NCBI GenBank assembly: GCA_014622685.1
Contig: CP061275.1
Location: 1 to 64,000 of the forward strand
Reading direction: 5' to 3'
Length of the DNA: 64,000 bases
Origin: Buchnera aphidicola (Pentalonia nigronervosa)
Lineage (GTDB): Bacteria; Pseudomonadota; Gammaproteobacteria; Enterobacterales; Enterobacteriaceae
Numbering within the stretch: position 1 is the stretch's first letter; the number at the start of each line of letters is the position of its first letter. Below are positions 53,798 to 63,763 of the stretch, in pieces. Position numbers and translations under genes: made by a program. The notes beneath the pieces were generated by a model. It was not told the origin of the DNA and did no database searches. It saw only the letters and a list, made by a program, of their open reading frames with translations.

Positions 53798-56083
53798 TTA
53801 TATAATGCAGGATCCGCTGTTGCAATAATCTTGCATATTTGGTTCTATTGTAATATTTTGCTGATCTTGTGTTCCATCTCGCGTATTTTGATAATATAGT
53901 GTTTTTAAGCCTAATTTATATGACATTAATAAATCATATAATAGTTGTTTCATAGGGATTTTTTCGTTTAGAAATCTTTTTGGGTCATAATGAGTATTTA
54001 CAGAAATAGATTGATCAACAAATTTTTGCATAATAGCTGCCAATTGTAAATATCCTGTATTATTTGGTATATCCCATAGTAATTCATATTTCGATTTTAA
54101 TTTTTTGTATTCTGGTACTACTTGTCTCAAAATTCCATCTTTAGACACTTTTATACTAATAAAACCGCGAGGTGGTTCAATTCCATTAGTTGCATTTGAA
54201 ATTTGTGAAGATGTTTCAGATGGCATTAAAGCGGATAACGTAGAATTTCTTAATCCGTATTTTTTTATTTTATTACGTAACATTTCCCAATCTAAGTGTA
54301 AAGGTTCACTACATATTGTATCAACATCTTTTTTATATGTATCTATAGGCAATTTTCCTAAGAAATAATTTGTTTGGTGAAATAAAGAGCATGATCCTTT
54401 TTCTTTTGCTAATTGGCAAGATGCTTGCAATAGATAGTATTGCATTGCTTCAAAAGTTCTATGTGTTAAATTTTTTGCGCTGCCATCTGAATAACGAACG
54501 CCATTTTTAGCTAAATAGTATGCAAAATTAATTACTCCAATACCTAAAGATCGTCTAGAAATAGATGATTTTTTAGCAGACGGTATAGGATAATTTTGAT
54601 ATTCTAATATTTCATCAAGTGCTCGAATAGATAGTACAGCTAATTCTTGAAAGTCATCTAAATTATTTATAGCTCCTAAATTAATAGCAGATAGTGTACA
54701 GAGTGCAATTTCGCCATTTTCATCATTAATATTATTTAACGGTGTTGTTGGTAGAGTAATTTCTAAACATAAGTTAGATTGTTTTATTGGAGCTAATTTT
54801 GGATTAAATGGGCTGTGTGAATTACAGTGATCTACATTTTGTATATAAATTCTACCTGTTGATGTTCTTTCTTGCATAATTAACGAAAATAAATCTAATG
54901 CTTTTACACATTTTTTTCGTATGTTTTTATCTTTTTCATATTCAATATATTTTTTTTCAAATTGTTGTTGATTTGAAAAGAACGTTTCATATAGTTTAGG
55001 AACATCAGAAGGACTAAATAGTGTAATATTTTTTCCTGATAACATTCTTTGATACATTAATCTATTAATTTGTAATGCATAATCAACATGGCGAACTCTA
55101 TTTTCTTCAATACCCCTGTTGTTTTTCAAAACTAATAAATTCTCAACTTCAAAATGCCATATTGGATAAAAAATGGTTGCAGCACCCCCTCGAACGCCAC
55201 CTTGTGAACAAGATTTTACAGCGCTTTGAAATAGTTTATAAAAAGGTATGCAGCCAGTATGAAAAGCTTCTCCATATCTGATAGGGCTACCTATTGCGCG
55301 TATTTGACCAGCGTTAATTCCAATTCCAGCGCGTTGTGAAACATATTTCACAATAGAACTGGTAGTTGCGTTAATAGAATTTAAATTATCTGCACATTCA
55401 ATTAATACACATGAGCTAAATTGACGAGTTGGTGTTCTTACTCCTGACATAATTGGCGTGGGTAGTGAAATTTTAAATGTAGAAATGGCATTGTAAAATC
55501 GTTTAACATAATCCATTCTAATACATTTTTTATATTTTGCAAACAAACATGCAGATATCAAGATATACAGGAATTGTGCGCTTTCGTAAATTTTTCCAGT
55601 GACTCGATTTTGTATTAAATATTTTTTTTCTAATTGTTTAACTGCAGCGTAAGAAAAATTCATATCGCGCCAATGGTCGATAAAGGTATTCATTTCTATG
55701 TATTCTTGATGAGAGTAATATTTTAATAGGTTTTTGTCATACTTTCCTAAAGAAATCATTTTTTTTACATGTTCGTATAATACGGGAGGTTCAAATTGTC
55801 CATACGCTTGTTTTCTGAGATGAAATATAGACAATCGTGCAGCCATATATTGGTAATCAGGTGTTTCCTGCGAGATTAAATCAGCTGCAGATTTAATAAT
55901 CGTTTCATGTATATTAATTGTAGTAATGTTGTTATAAAATTGAATTCGGGAATGTAATGCAACTTGAGAAATAGATATATCTTTCAATCCTGTGGCAGCC
56001 CAGTTTAATACTTTATAGATTTTATCAAGATTTATTTTTTCTTTTTTACCATTACGTTTAATAACAAATAAACTATTTTTCAT
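53798..56083 (-). CDS. nrdA: Ribonucleoside-diphosphate reductase 1 alpha subunit
   Basis: Catalytic subunit that reduces ribonucleotides to deoxyribonucleotides. The 761-residue protein has an N-terminal ATP cone (FVIKRNGKKEKINLDKI), MSGVRTPTRQFSSCVLIECAD with an active-site cysteine, GIGINAGQIRAIGSPIR, KQSNLCLEITLPTTPL and ALCTLSAINLG (the other active-site cysteine), RRSLGIGVINFAYYLAK, MPSETSSQISNATNGIEPPR and a C-terminal shuttle pair in YCNSGSCII. First gene of nrdA-nrdB-yfaE. Confidence 0.97.
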   Translation of the reverse strand: MKNSLFVIKRNGKKEKINLDKIYKVLNWAATGLKDISISQVALHSRIQFYNNITTINIHETIIKSAADLISQETPDYQYMAARLSIFHLRKQAYGQFEPPVLYEHVKKMISLGKYDKNLLKYYSHQEYIEMNTFIDHWRDMNFSYAAVKQLEKKYLIQNRVTGKIYESAQFLYILISACLFAKYKKCIRMDYVKRFYNAISTFKISLPTPIMSGVRTPTRQFSSCVLIECADNLNSINATTSSIVKYVSQRAGIGINAGQIRAIGSPIRYGEAFHTGCIPFYKLFQSAVKSCSQGGVRGGAATIFYPIWHFEVENLLVLKNNRGIEENRVRHVDYALQINRLMYQRMLSGKNITLFSPSDVPKLYETFFSNQQQFEKKYIEYEKDKNIRKKCVKALDLFSLIMQERTSTGRIYIQNVDHCNSHSPFNPKLAPIKQSNLCLEITLPTTPLNNINDENGEIALCTLSAINLGAINNLDDFQELAVLSIRALDEILEYQNYPIPSAKKSSISRRSLGIGVINFAYYLAKNGVRYSDGSAKNLTHRTFEAMQYYLLQASCQLAKEKGSCSLFHQTNYFLGKLPIDTYKKDVDTICSEPLHLDWEMLRNKIKKYGLRNSTLSALMPSETSSQISNATNGIEPPRGFISIKVSKDGILRQVVPEYKKLKSKYELLWDIPNNTGYLQLAAIMQKFVDQSISVNTHYDPKRFLNEKIPMKQLLYDLLMSYKLGLKTLYYQNTRDGTQDQQNITIEPNMQDYCNSGSCII

Positions 56084-56140
56084 ATTTATTTATCTTTTTA
56101 TAAAATATGTAAGAATTTTATCAGATTTTTAAAAACATTT

Positions 56141-58645
56141 TTATATAGATTCTACTATTCTTTGTAATGCCACTACTTTTTCGTTTTTAGATGTTCTAAT
56201 TAGAATTACGCCTTGAGTATTTCTGCCTAGCACACCAATTTCAGATACTCTAATCCTAACTAAAGTTCCTGCATTTGTGATCATCATAATCTGATCTTTT
56301 TCCATAACTGTTATTGCGCCAATTATTTTACCATTCTTTTTGGTTATTTTAATAGAAATAACTCCTTGAGTTGCGCGTGATTTTATAGGAAAATCAGTAA
56401 TTTTAGTACGTTTTCCATATCCGTTTCTTGTTGCAATTAAGATGTTATCTTTTTTTTGAGGTACAATTAATGAAACGACTTTATCGTTTTTTTTGATTTT
56501 AATACCCTTAACTCCTGATGCAGTTCTCCCCATCGTACGAACGCTGCTTTCTATAAATTGAACAACCTTTCCATTTTGTGTAAATAACATAATATTATTT
56601 TTTCCATTAGTTAATGCTACTCCAATTAACTCATCATCAGTATGTAAATTAATTGCTATAATTCCTGAATTTCTAGGTCTCTTAAATTGTTTTAATGAAC
56701 TTTTTTTAACTTTTCCATGTGCTGTTGCCATAAAGATATTAAGATTGTCTTTATATTCGTGTACTGGCAGTATTGCTGTAATCCTTTCTTTATGACTTAA
56801 TGGCAATAAATTTACTATAGGACGACCTCTAGCATTTCGACTGGATTCTGGTAATTGATAGACTTTCATCCAATATAAAATACCTCGGCTAGAAAAGCAT
56901 AATATAGTATCATGTGTATTTGCGATAATTAAACTTTCTATGAAATCTGCTTCTTTGGTTTTTGCAGCTGATTTTCCTTTTCCGCCTCGTTTTTGTGCAT
57001 TATAATCAGAAATAGGCTGATATTTTACATATCCAGAATGTGATAATGTTACTACAACGTCCTCTTGATGAATGAGGTCTGCTATATTAATATTGGAATA
57101 ATTTTCAACTATTTCTGTTCTTCTTTTATCGCTGAAATTGTTTTGTATTAATATTAATTCTTGTTTAATAACACTTAACATTTTATTTGGATTTTCTAAA
57201 ATATCTTTTAATTGGTTAGTTTTATGTGTTAAAAGTTTATATTCTTGAATAATTTTGTCTTTTTCTAAATTCGTTAATTTTTGTAAGCGTAAATCTAAAA
57301 TTGATTGAATTTGTTTTTCAGTGAAACAATAACTGTCTTGTGTGTGTTTATTTTTTAGATCTAATGTCTTGGGATTATTAGATAAAAGATGTTTATATGT
57401 CCATTTTTTCTTTATCATTAAATTTTTAACATCTACAATACTAGTAGAATTTTTTATTATTTTAATAATTTCATTAATATTAACTAAAGCGACATTTAAA
57501 CCTTCAAGTATATGTATTCGGTCTTGTGTTTTGTTTAATTCAAAGATACTACGTCGCGTGATAATTTCTTTTCGATGTAATAAGAAATATTGTAATATGT
57601 CTTTTAAAGATAAAATTTTTGGTTGTCCTTGACATAGTGCTACCATATTAATTCCGAAAGAAATTTGTAATTGTGTTAAAGAGTATAATTGATTTAAAAT
57701 GATTTCAGAGGCTGCTTCTTTTTTAATTTCAATTACAATTCGCATACCGTCTTTGTCAGATTCATCACGTAAAGTTGTGATGCCATCAATTCTTTTTTCT
57801 TTAACTAGTTCTGCTATCTTTTCAATTAAACGCGATTTGTTAACTTGATAAGGTATTTCATTAAAAATAATAGATTCTTTTTTAGTTTTTTTGTTTTTTT
57901 CAATTTTGCTACGTGCTTTTATATAGATTTTTCCTTTTCCTGTGCGATATGCTTCTTGAATTCCTAGTTTTCCATGAATTATACCAGCTGTTGGAAAATC
58001 TGGCCCAGGAATATAATTCATTAGTTCTTTTAAGGTGATATCGTTATTGTCAATATACGCTAAGCATCCATTAATAATCTCATTTAAATTATGTGGAGGA
58101 ATATTTGTCGCCATTCCAACAGCAATTCCGGATGATCCGTTTATTAAAAGATTTGGTATTTTTGCGGGTAATATTTCTGGAATATTTTCTGTTCCGTCAT
58201 AGTTTGGTGAAAATTCAACTGTATTTTTTTCTAAATCGTTTAATAATTCATGAGCAATTTTAGACATGCGAATTTCTGTATATCGCATCGCTGCAGCAGC
58301 ATCTCCATCTATAGAGCCAAAATTCCCTTGTCCATCTATTAGCACATATCGCAATGAAAAATGTTGTGCCATACGGACTATAGAATCATATACAGCCGAA
58401 TCTCCATGAGGATGATATTTTCCTATAACGTCACCAACAATTCTAGCAGATTTCTTATATGCTTTGTTCCAATCATTATGCAATATATGCATTGCAAACA
58501 GTATTCTTCGATGAACTGGTTTTAATCCATCTCTAACATCTGGTAAAGCACGTCCAATTATTACAGACATTGCATAATCTAAGTAGGAGCTTTTTAATTC
58601 TTTTTCAATATCAATTTTTATGATTTCTCGCGTGGAGTTTTTCAT
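56141..58645 (-). CDS. gyrA: DNA gyrase subunit A
   Basis: Breaks and rejoins DNA for negative supercoiling by gyrase. The 834-residue protein has [29 protein letters not shown] written across its quinolone-resistance region (key part: [17 protein letters not shown]), [20 protein letters not shown], the catalytic tyrosine in [13 protein letters not shown], and a C-terminal beta-pinwheel with the GyrA box QKRGGKG. It is about 40 residues shorter than E. coli because the acidic C-terminal tail is missing. The 256-base gap upstream separates it divergently from the DUF2076 gene and shows only promoter-like AT-rich sequence. Confidence 0.97.
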   Translation of the reverse strand: MKNSTREIIKIDIEKELKSSYLDYAMSVIIGRALPDVRDGLKPVHRRILFAMHILHNDWNKAYKKSARIVGDVIGKYHPHGDSAVYDSIVRMAQHFSLRYVLIDGQGNFGSIDGDAAAAMRYTEIRMSKIAHELLNDLEKNTVEFSPNYDGTENIPEILPAKIPNLLINGSSGIAVGMATNIPPHNLNEIINGCLAYIDNNDITLKELMNYIPGPDFPTAGIIHGKLGIQEAYRTGKGKIYIKARSKIEKNKKTKKESIIFNEIPYQVNKSRLIEKIAELVKEKRIDGITTLRDESDKDGMRIVIEIKKEAASEIILNQLYSLTQLQISFGINMVALCQGQPKILSLKDILQYFLLHRKEIITRRSIFELNKTQDRIHILEGLNVALVNINEIIKIIKNSTSIVDVKNLMIKKKWTYKHLLSNNPKTLDLKNKHTQDSYCFTEKQIQSILDLRLQKLTNLEKDKIIQEYKLLTHKTNQLKDILENPNKMLSVIKQELILIQNNFSDKRRTEIVENYSNINIADLIHQEDVVVTLSHSGYVKYQPISDYNAQKRGGKGKSAAKTKEADFIESLIIANTHDTILCFSSRGILYWMKVYQLPESSRNARGRPIVNLLPLSHKERITAILPVHEYKDNLNIFMATAHGKVKKSSLKQFKRPRNSGIIAINLHTDDELIGVALTNGKNNIMLFTQNGKVVQFIESSVRTMGRTASGVKGIKIKKNDKVVSLIVPQKKDNILIATRNGYGKRTKITDFPIKSRATQGVISIKITKKNGKIIGAITVMEKDQIMMITNAGTLVRIRVSEIGVLGRNTQGVILIRTSKNEKVVALQRIVESI

Positions 58646-58901
58646 ATAGCTCTTTTATCTCTTCATTAATTAATGTAATTAAATTAAGTTTGAAAAATTA
58701 TATCATAATTCAAGTTTACGATACATTGAAAGAGAGCGATTCCAATGAAAGGGATGACTTTGTTATATTTTCATAGTAAAAACATTTTTATGTTGTGTAT
58801 TTTATAATAACGTATTAATATAAAAATATAATGCATATAATCGTTTCACAATGATAAAAATATATTATTTTTTTTGTATTTTTTAAATATGAGATCCACA
58901 T

Positions 58902-59675
58902 ATGAAAAATGAAGAAAAAATTTTAATAGAGAATTTATTTCATCGATTAAAAAAAATTGATTCAAACAATTGCGCAAAAGATAGTGAAGCAAATGATTTA
59001 ATTCAAGAATTTGTAAAAAGACAACCTTCTTCTTCTTATTACATGACCCAAACAATATTAATTCAAGAAACAGCAATAAAAAAAATGAGTATGGAAATAG
59101 AAAATTTAAAGCAAAAAGTTTCTATCTTGCAAAAAGAACAATCAGAAAAAAAACCAAGTTTTTTATCCAATTTTTTTAAAAATAAAACTTCTCCATCGGC
59201 GTCACCGCATGATAGAAATGTATGGAATGACAAAAATCATCTTTCTGCACCTTATCATTCTCATGCAACTCCATCATTTCCTACGCCAAATCCCGGATAT
59301 GCAACAACAGGAAATGGTAGCTTTCTTAGTAATGCGTTACAAACAGCAACAGGAGTAGCAGGTGGTATGATTTTAGGTAATATGTTAATGAATGTTTTTA
59401 ATCATACTAAACCGGAAGAAGAAATATTTAATGCAATTCATACATCAAATGAAAATCATCATATAGATCATCCCCTTCCTGACAATTCTATTGATGTAAA
59501 TTCGCATACTGAAAATAATACCAATTTGACGAGTTTTGAAAATAATGAATCTGCGGATATGAACAAAAATATTCATTATTCAAATGACGCGAACAATATA
59601 AATAATATTGAGAATACTTATGATGTAAATCATGAAACCGACGATATTGATATGCATGATGATAATTTTATTTAA
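58902..59675 (+). CDS. DUF2076 domain protein of unknown function
   Basis: A 257-residue protein. Residues about 1-65 match the DUF2076 family pattern (EEKILIENLFHRLKKID, NDLIQEFVKRQPSSSYYMTQ, ILIQETAIKKM) and run into a predicted coiled coil (EIENLKQKVSILQKEQ). The middle is Ser/Pro/Gly-rich, followed by a glycine-rich hydrophobic segment (GVAGGMILGNMLMNVF, about residues 149-164). The C-terminal 85 residues are rich in Asn, Asp and His without a fold I recognise. The ATG follows a run of weak AT-rich sequence. Other Buchnera keep a similar gene next to gyrA, as I recall; its retention in such a reduced genome implies a role, perhaps in the envelope, but none is shown. Confidence 0.85.
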   Translation: MKNEEKILIENLFHRLKKIDSNNCAKDSEANDLIQEFVKRQPSSSYYMTQTILIQETAIKKMSMEIENLKQKVSILQKEQSEKKPSFLSNFFKNKTSPSASPHDRNVWNDKNHLSAPYHSHATPSFPTPNPGYATTGNGSFLSNALQTATGVAGGMILGNMLMNVFNHTKPEEEIFNAIHTSNENHHIDHPLPDNSIDVNSHTENNTNLTSFENNESADMNKNIHYSNDANNINNIENTYDVNHETDDIDMHDDNFI

Positions 59676-59782
59676 ATGATTAAATATATTACAATTAGTT
59701 TGTATTTTTTAAAAATTGGAATTCTTTTTCAAAATCTCAATTAAGTTAAGATTTGATACCTTTTATATGAATTTGTAGACAT

Positions 59783-59814
59783 AAAGCCAGCATAAGATAT
59801 GCTTTGCTGACTTT
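59783..59814. terminator. Hairpin between convergent DUF2076 gene and peroxiredoxin gene
   Basis: AAAGCCAGCA pairs with TGCTGACTTT (10-bp stem with one mismatch, a G-U pair when read on the minus strand) around a 12-base loop that can form its own small AGCATA/TATGCT stem. It lies ten bases past the peroxiredoxin stop, and is probably its terminator. Confidence 0.6.
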
Positions 59815-59823
59815 AAATTTTAA

Positions 59824-60417
59824 TTAAGATTGTTTTGTTAAATATTCAGCTAGACCTTTTGAAGAAGGTTTTATTCCTAGTTTTCCAGGATGCCAGTTAG
59901 CAGGACATACTTCACCGTATTTTTTATGAAATGCTATAGCATCTATTATACGGATTATTTCATGTATATTTCGTCCAATTGGAAGATCGTTAATAACTTG
60001 ATGACGAATTACCCATTGAGAATCAATTACAAAAGAGGCACGTAAAGCTACACCAATTTCAGGATGTTCGATACCATAAGATTTTTGAATATTATGTTTT
60101 ATGTCTGATACCATTGGAAAGTTTATTTTTCCAATTCCGCCGTACTCAGGAAGTGTTTTTTGCCATGCTTGATGAACAAATACATTATCGATTGATATTC
60201 CAACAATTTTTGTGTTTCTTTTTTTAAAATCCTGATATAGTTTATTAAATTCTATAATTTCAGTTGGGCAAACGAATGTAAAGTCCATTGGCCAAAAAAA
60301 TAACACAGTTAATTGACCATTAGAATATTTTTTTAGATCAAAATTCTCAACTATTTCACCGTTTTTCAAAATTGCTGGAGCAATAAAATTTGGTGCTTTT
60401 TGTGTAACTAAAACCAT
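59824..60417 (-). CDS. 2-Cys peroxiredoxin
   Basis: Thiol peroxidase that removes hydrogen peroxide and alkyl peroxides. The 197-residue protein has the peroxidatic cysteine in FWPMDFTFVCPTEI and the resolving cysteine in GEVCPANWHPGK, with KIVGISIDNVFVHQAW, GGIGKINFPMVSD and GVALRASFVID. It is a typical 2-Cys (AhpC/Prx1) enzyme, called tsa or ahpC in Buchnera. An AGGAAA lies just before the ATG. Confidence 0.93.
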   Translation of the reverse strand: MVLVTQKAPNFIAPAILKNGEIVENFDLKKYSNGQLTVLFFWPMDFTFVCPTEIIEFNKLYQDFKKRNTKIVGISIDNVFVHQAWQKTLPEYGGIGKINFPMVSDIKHNIQKSYGIEHPEIGVALRASFVIDSQWVIRHQVINDLPIGRNIHEIIRIIDAIAFHKKYGEVCPANWHPGKLGIKPSSKGLAEYLTKQS

Positions 60418-60531
60418 GTGTTTTCCTATAGTTTTTTAATTTAAAGTATATTTTTAGTAATATAAATTTGATTATTTTTTTTAATTAAGGAATTTAATTT
60501 TTATGCCATGTACTAATATTTGGAATAGAGT

Positions 60532-61198
60532 ATGAATATTATTTTGTCTTGGAAAGATGTTTTATCACAAGAAAAAAAAAAGATATTTTATTAACATAAT
60601 AAATTTTATTAAAAATCAACGTGCAAATCGTATAATTTATCCGTCTCAAAATAATATATTTAATGCGTTTCTATTGACTCATTTTGATAAAATTAAAGTT
60701 GTTATTCTTGGACAAGATCCGTATTTTTCTAAAAATCAAGCACATGGATTAGCATTTTCTGTTCCTGTAGGGGCAATTATACCACCTTCTTTAAAAAATA
60801 TATATAAAGAGTTAAATAATGATTTTAAAAAAAATTTTTTATTTAATCATGGTTGTCTTGAAAATTGGGCACATCAGGGTGTATTTTTATTAAATACTAT
60901 TTTAACTGTCGAATCAGGAAAACCAAAATCACATAATTCTATTGGATGGGATGTTTTTACTGATCAAGTTATTTCGATGATCAATCTTCACAGGCGTTCT
61001 ATTATTTTTTTACTCTGGGGTCAGGATGCGCAAAAAAAATCAAGATTAATCGATATCAATAATCATTATATTTTGCAAGCCTCTCATCCCTCTCCCCTAT
61101 CGGCATTTCGCGGATTTTTTGGGTGTAAACATTTTTCAAAAGTCAATAAAATATTAATACAAAATCAACAAGAGCCGATTAATTGGTTTTCTATTTAG
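60532..61198 (+). CDS. ung: Uracil-DNA glycosylase, frameshifted in an A tract near the start
   Basis: Ung removes uracil from DNA. The true start appears to be the ATG at 60532, reading MNIILSWKDVLSQEKKK, which matches the E. coli start MANELTWHDVLAEEKQQ. A run of ten A (60572-60581) then puts the frame out: it ends at a TAA at about 60592, while the rest of the enzyme continues in the next phase (RYFINIINFI, IYPSQNNIFNAF, VVILGQDPYFSKNQAHGLAFSV, IIFLLWGQDAQKKS, and HPSPLSAFRGFFGC). Nine A would restore the frame. Translation may also begin at an ATG at 60557 in the downstream frame (213 residues). Catalytic GQDPY and HPSPLS motifs are intact. Confidence 0.9.
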
Positions 61199-61264
61199 AC
61201 ATAAAAACTATTTTTACTGTATTGCAAAAGTGTGTAATTTAGATTGTATAGCTATCAAAAGGTA

Positions 61265-61825
61265 TTAATTTTTACAAATTATAACTTCTGCTTTTCGTAA
61301 AACTATTTTATTAAAAGTAAATCCTTTTTTGTAAACAGAAATAATATGATTTTCAGGTATTTTTTTAGATTTTTGAGTTGAAGCAATGTGATGAATTTTA
61401 GAGTTGAAAATTTCACATTTTTTTCCTTCTATTTTTACTTTTGATGTACATAATAAATTAAATAATGATTGTAATGTTAATTCTATTCCTTTTAGTAAAG
61501 GTGTGTTTTCTGTTTTTAAATTATTGCAGAATAATAAAACGTCTTCAAGAGAATCTATAATTGGTATAATATTTTTAAAAAAATTACTTGTTTTTTTTAA
61601 TTTAATATTTTTTATTGTTTTTTCTGCATTTTTTTTAATGTTATCAATATTTGCTAATGTGCGTAATTTAATATCGTTAATTTTATTTTGGTTGTTTGAT
61701 AGTTGTATTTTTAGGTTTTCTATTTCTATATTTTGAAAATTAGAAACATTATTTTCAATTTCGCGTGGTTTATTATCTTGTTGTATATTTTGTGTTTTTT
61801 GTGTATTTTTTTCGCGGTTTTCCAT
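61265..61825 (-). CDS. grpE: Nucleotide exchange factor GrpE
   Basis: GrpE releases ADP from DnaK. The 186-residue protein has a polar N-terminus, a long coiled-coil helix (about residues 30-75, with LRTLANIDNIKKNAEK), NIIPIIDSLEDVLLF, KGIELTLQSLFNLL and a beta-domain ending (FNSKIHHIAST, ENHIISVYKKGFTFNKIVLRKAEVIIC). No sigma-32 promoter as clear as that of dnaK is visible in the 115-base divergent gap to nadK. Confidence 0.94.
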   Translation of the reverse strand: MENREKNTQKTQNIQQDNKPREIENNVSNFQNIEIENLKIQLSNNQNKINDIKLRTLANIDNIKKNAEKTIKNIKLKKTSNFFKNIIPIIDSLEDVLLFCNNLKTENTPLLKGIELTLQSLFNLLCTSKVKIEGKKCEIFNSKIHHIASTQKSKKIPENHIISVYKKGFTFNKIVLRKAEVIICKN

Positions 61826-61940
61826 AGATTTTAACCTTATTTTTTATTATGAGATAATTGTCGATTTGTAAAATTTTGTTTTTAAAACAAAGTTGATTAT
61901 TATAATATAATATATAATATTTTCTAGGAAATTTTATGTA

Positions 61941-62837
61941 ATGAAGCAACATTTTACCTGCATTGGCATTGTTGGAAGCCCTCGTCATACGAATGCATTA
62001 ATAACACATGAGATATTATATAAATGGCTAATGAAGAAAGGATATCATGTTTTTGTCGAACATGTTATTGCTAAAGAATTAAATTTAAAACATCCTAATA
62101 CTGCTACTTTAGTCGAAATTGGACAACTGTGTGAATTAGCAGTTGTAATTGGTGGAGATGGTAATTTATTATGTGCAGCTCGTGTTTTATCATTATACGA
62201 TATTAAAATTGTTGGTATTAATCGCGGTAATTTAGGATTTTTGGCTGACTTAAATCCTGAAACTGGATTAAGAGTATTATCAGAAATTTTATCTGGAAAT
62301 TATTTTTTAGATAATCGTTTTTTATTAGATGTGCAGGTGCGTGAAAAAAAAACTATTTCTAAGTCAAGTATAGCTATTAATGAAGTTGTATTGCATCCTT
62401 CATGTTTAGATTATATGATAGAATTTGCAGTTTATATTGATGGTAAATTTTCTTTTTCTCAACGTGCAGATGGTTTTATTGTTTCTACACCAACTGGTTC
62501 AACTGGTTATTCTCTATCTGCTGGTGGGCCAATTATTGCTGCATCTTTAGATGCAATTACATTAATTTCTATGTTTCCTCATACTTTATCTTCGCGTCCA
62601 TTGGTGATTCGAAATGATAGTATCATTTGCTTAAAAATTTCTAATTTTGATAGTAACTTAAAGATTAGTTGTGACAGTCAGATAATTTTGCCAATTGAAG
62701 AAGGAGAGTGTGTATTTATCCGTCGTAGTAACTATTATTTACATTTAATTCATCCTAAAAGTTATGACTATTTCAAAACGTTAACTACAAAATTAAATTG
62801 GTCCAAAAAATTTTTTAGAAACCATTCTAATAGATAA
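61941..62837 (+). CDS. nadK: NAD kinase
   Basis: Phosphorylates NAD to NADP. The 298-residue protein has the kinase motif [61 protein letters not shown] and [11 protein letters not shown]. It is next to and divergent from grpE, the arrangement seen in E. coli. Confidence 0.96.
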   Translation: MKQHFTCIGIVGSPRHTNALITHEILYKWLMKKGYHVFVEHVIAKELNLKHPNTATLVEIGQLCELAVVIGGDGNLLCAARVLSLYDIKIVGINRGNLGFLADLNPETGLRVLSEILSGNYFLDNRFLLDVQVREKKTISKSSIAINEVVLHPSCLDYMIEFAVYIDGKFSFSQRADGFIVSTPTGSTGYSLSAGGPIIAASLDAITLISMFPHTLSSRPLVIRNDSIICLKISNFDSNLKISCDSQIILPIEEGECVFIRRSNYYLHLIHPKSYDYFKTLTTKLNWSKKFFRNHSNR

Positions 62838-63274
62838 AATATTGAATTCAAAAAACATTTGTTTTATACAATAGTGATTTGTTTTAATAAATTATTAAAA
62901 CATTTTTTTATATATAACATTTTTGTGTTAACAGTATCATTTTTTATTCTATTAAAAATTTATTTAAGGATTAATTCTATTGTTATATGTAATTTAACAG
63001 TTTATTTGTATTTTTTCTAAATTAATATATTCAATAATATAATTTTTTAAAAATAATTTAATTAGTACACCTTTTATATAATTTAGTGTATAAAAAAATG
63101 ATATATGCATGCTAAAGTAAGTTACATATATAAAGTATATTATATTTTTTTAAAAGTACGTGAAAAATTTTATTTTTTAATACAGTTAGGTTGTTTATAA
63201 AAATAGAGAAATTGCATGTGTAATTATGTGAAATGTTATATAAGTGTTGATCGATTAGTTTTTTCTAAATAATT
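62838..63274. other. Non-coding gap between nadK and ssrA
   Basis: About 440 bases of very AT-rich sequence with stops in all frames. I see no gene relic, no tRNA and no strong hairpin. It receives transcription from nadK (plus) and from ssrA (minus). smpB, which adjoins ssrA in E. coli, is not here. Confidence 0.6.
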
Positions 63275-63637
63275 TGGAGCTGGCGGGATTCGAACCCGCG
63301 TCCAAAATTTCTAAAAATAAAATTCTACATGTTTATTTTTTCTTTTCAGAATTCATCTCTTAATTTGGAAAAACACATTTTAAGAGCATAGCTTGAGGAA
63401 ACAATTTCATGCATATCACCAAGCTTAATATACATGTTGTCTCTTATATTTTATCTTTCCGATTGTTATTTCTAAGAGAAAAAAATAAACAGGAAAGGCT
63501 AAATACAGTTTTTAAGCTGCTAAAGCGTAGTTTTGGTTATTTTTTGCAGATATTTTTTACGGCTTTTTATCGAGGCAAACCGTTCCTCGACATGCATTTT
63601 ATTTTTTTGACGATTTTGTCGATTCCAAAACAGCCCC
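63275..63637 (-). ncRNA. ssrA: Transfer-messenger RNA (tmRNA)
   Basis: tmRNA rescues stalled ribosomes. The 5' end GGGGCTG (63637-63631) pairs with CAGCTCC at the 3' end (63282-63276), forming the tRNA-Ala-like acceptor stem. The 3' part carries a T-arm (GGGTTCGAATCCC), and GGAATCGAC lies near the 5' end. The tag reading frame is complete (63547-63512). The encoded RNA is 363 bases; the terminal CCA is not encoded (AAA follows the stem) and must be added. Confidence 0.95.
63512..63547 (-). other. tmRNA proteolysis-tag reading frame
   Basis: Starting from the resume codon GCA the frame reads AKNNQNYALAA and then TAA. The C-terminal YALAA is the usual enterobacterial protease signal; E. coli has AANDENYALAA. 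The Lys-Asn-Asn-Gln middle replaces the acidic residues of the E. coli tag. Confidence 0.9.
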
Positions 63638-63763
63638 TGATTTTTTTGTATTTTCAATAGTATTGCAAAAAAAAACAGTCTTGTCTATTGAATATTTTTA
63701 AAATATGCGTGTTTTTTTTGTTGAAAGATATAATTTTATAAAATGTAAAAAATGGAAATTAAT

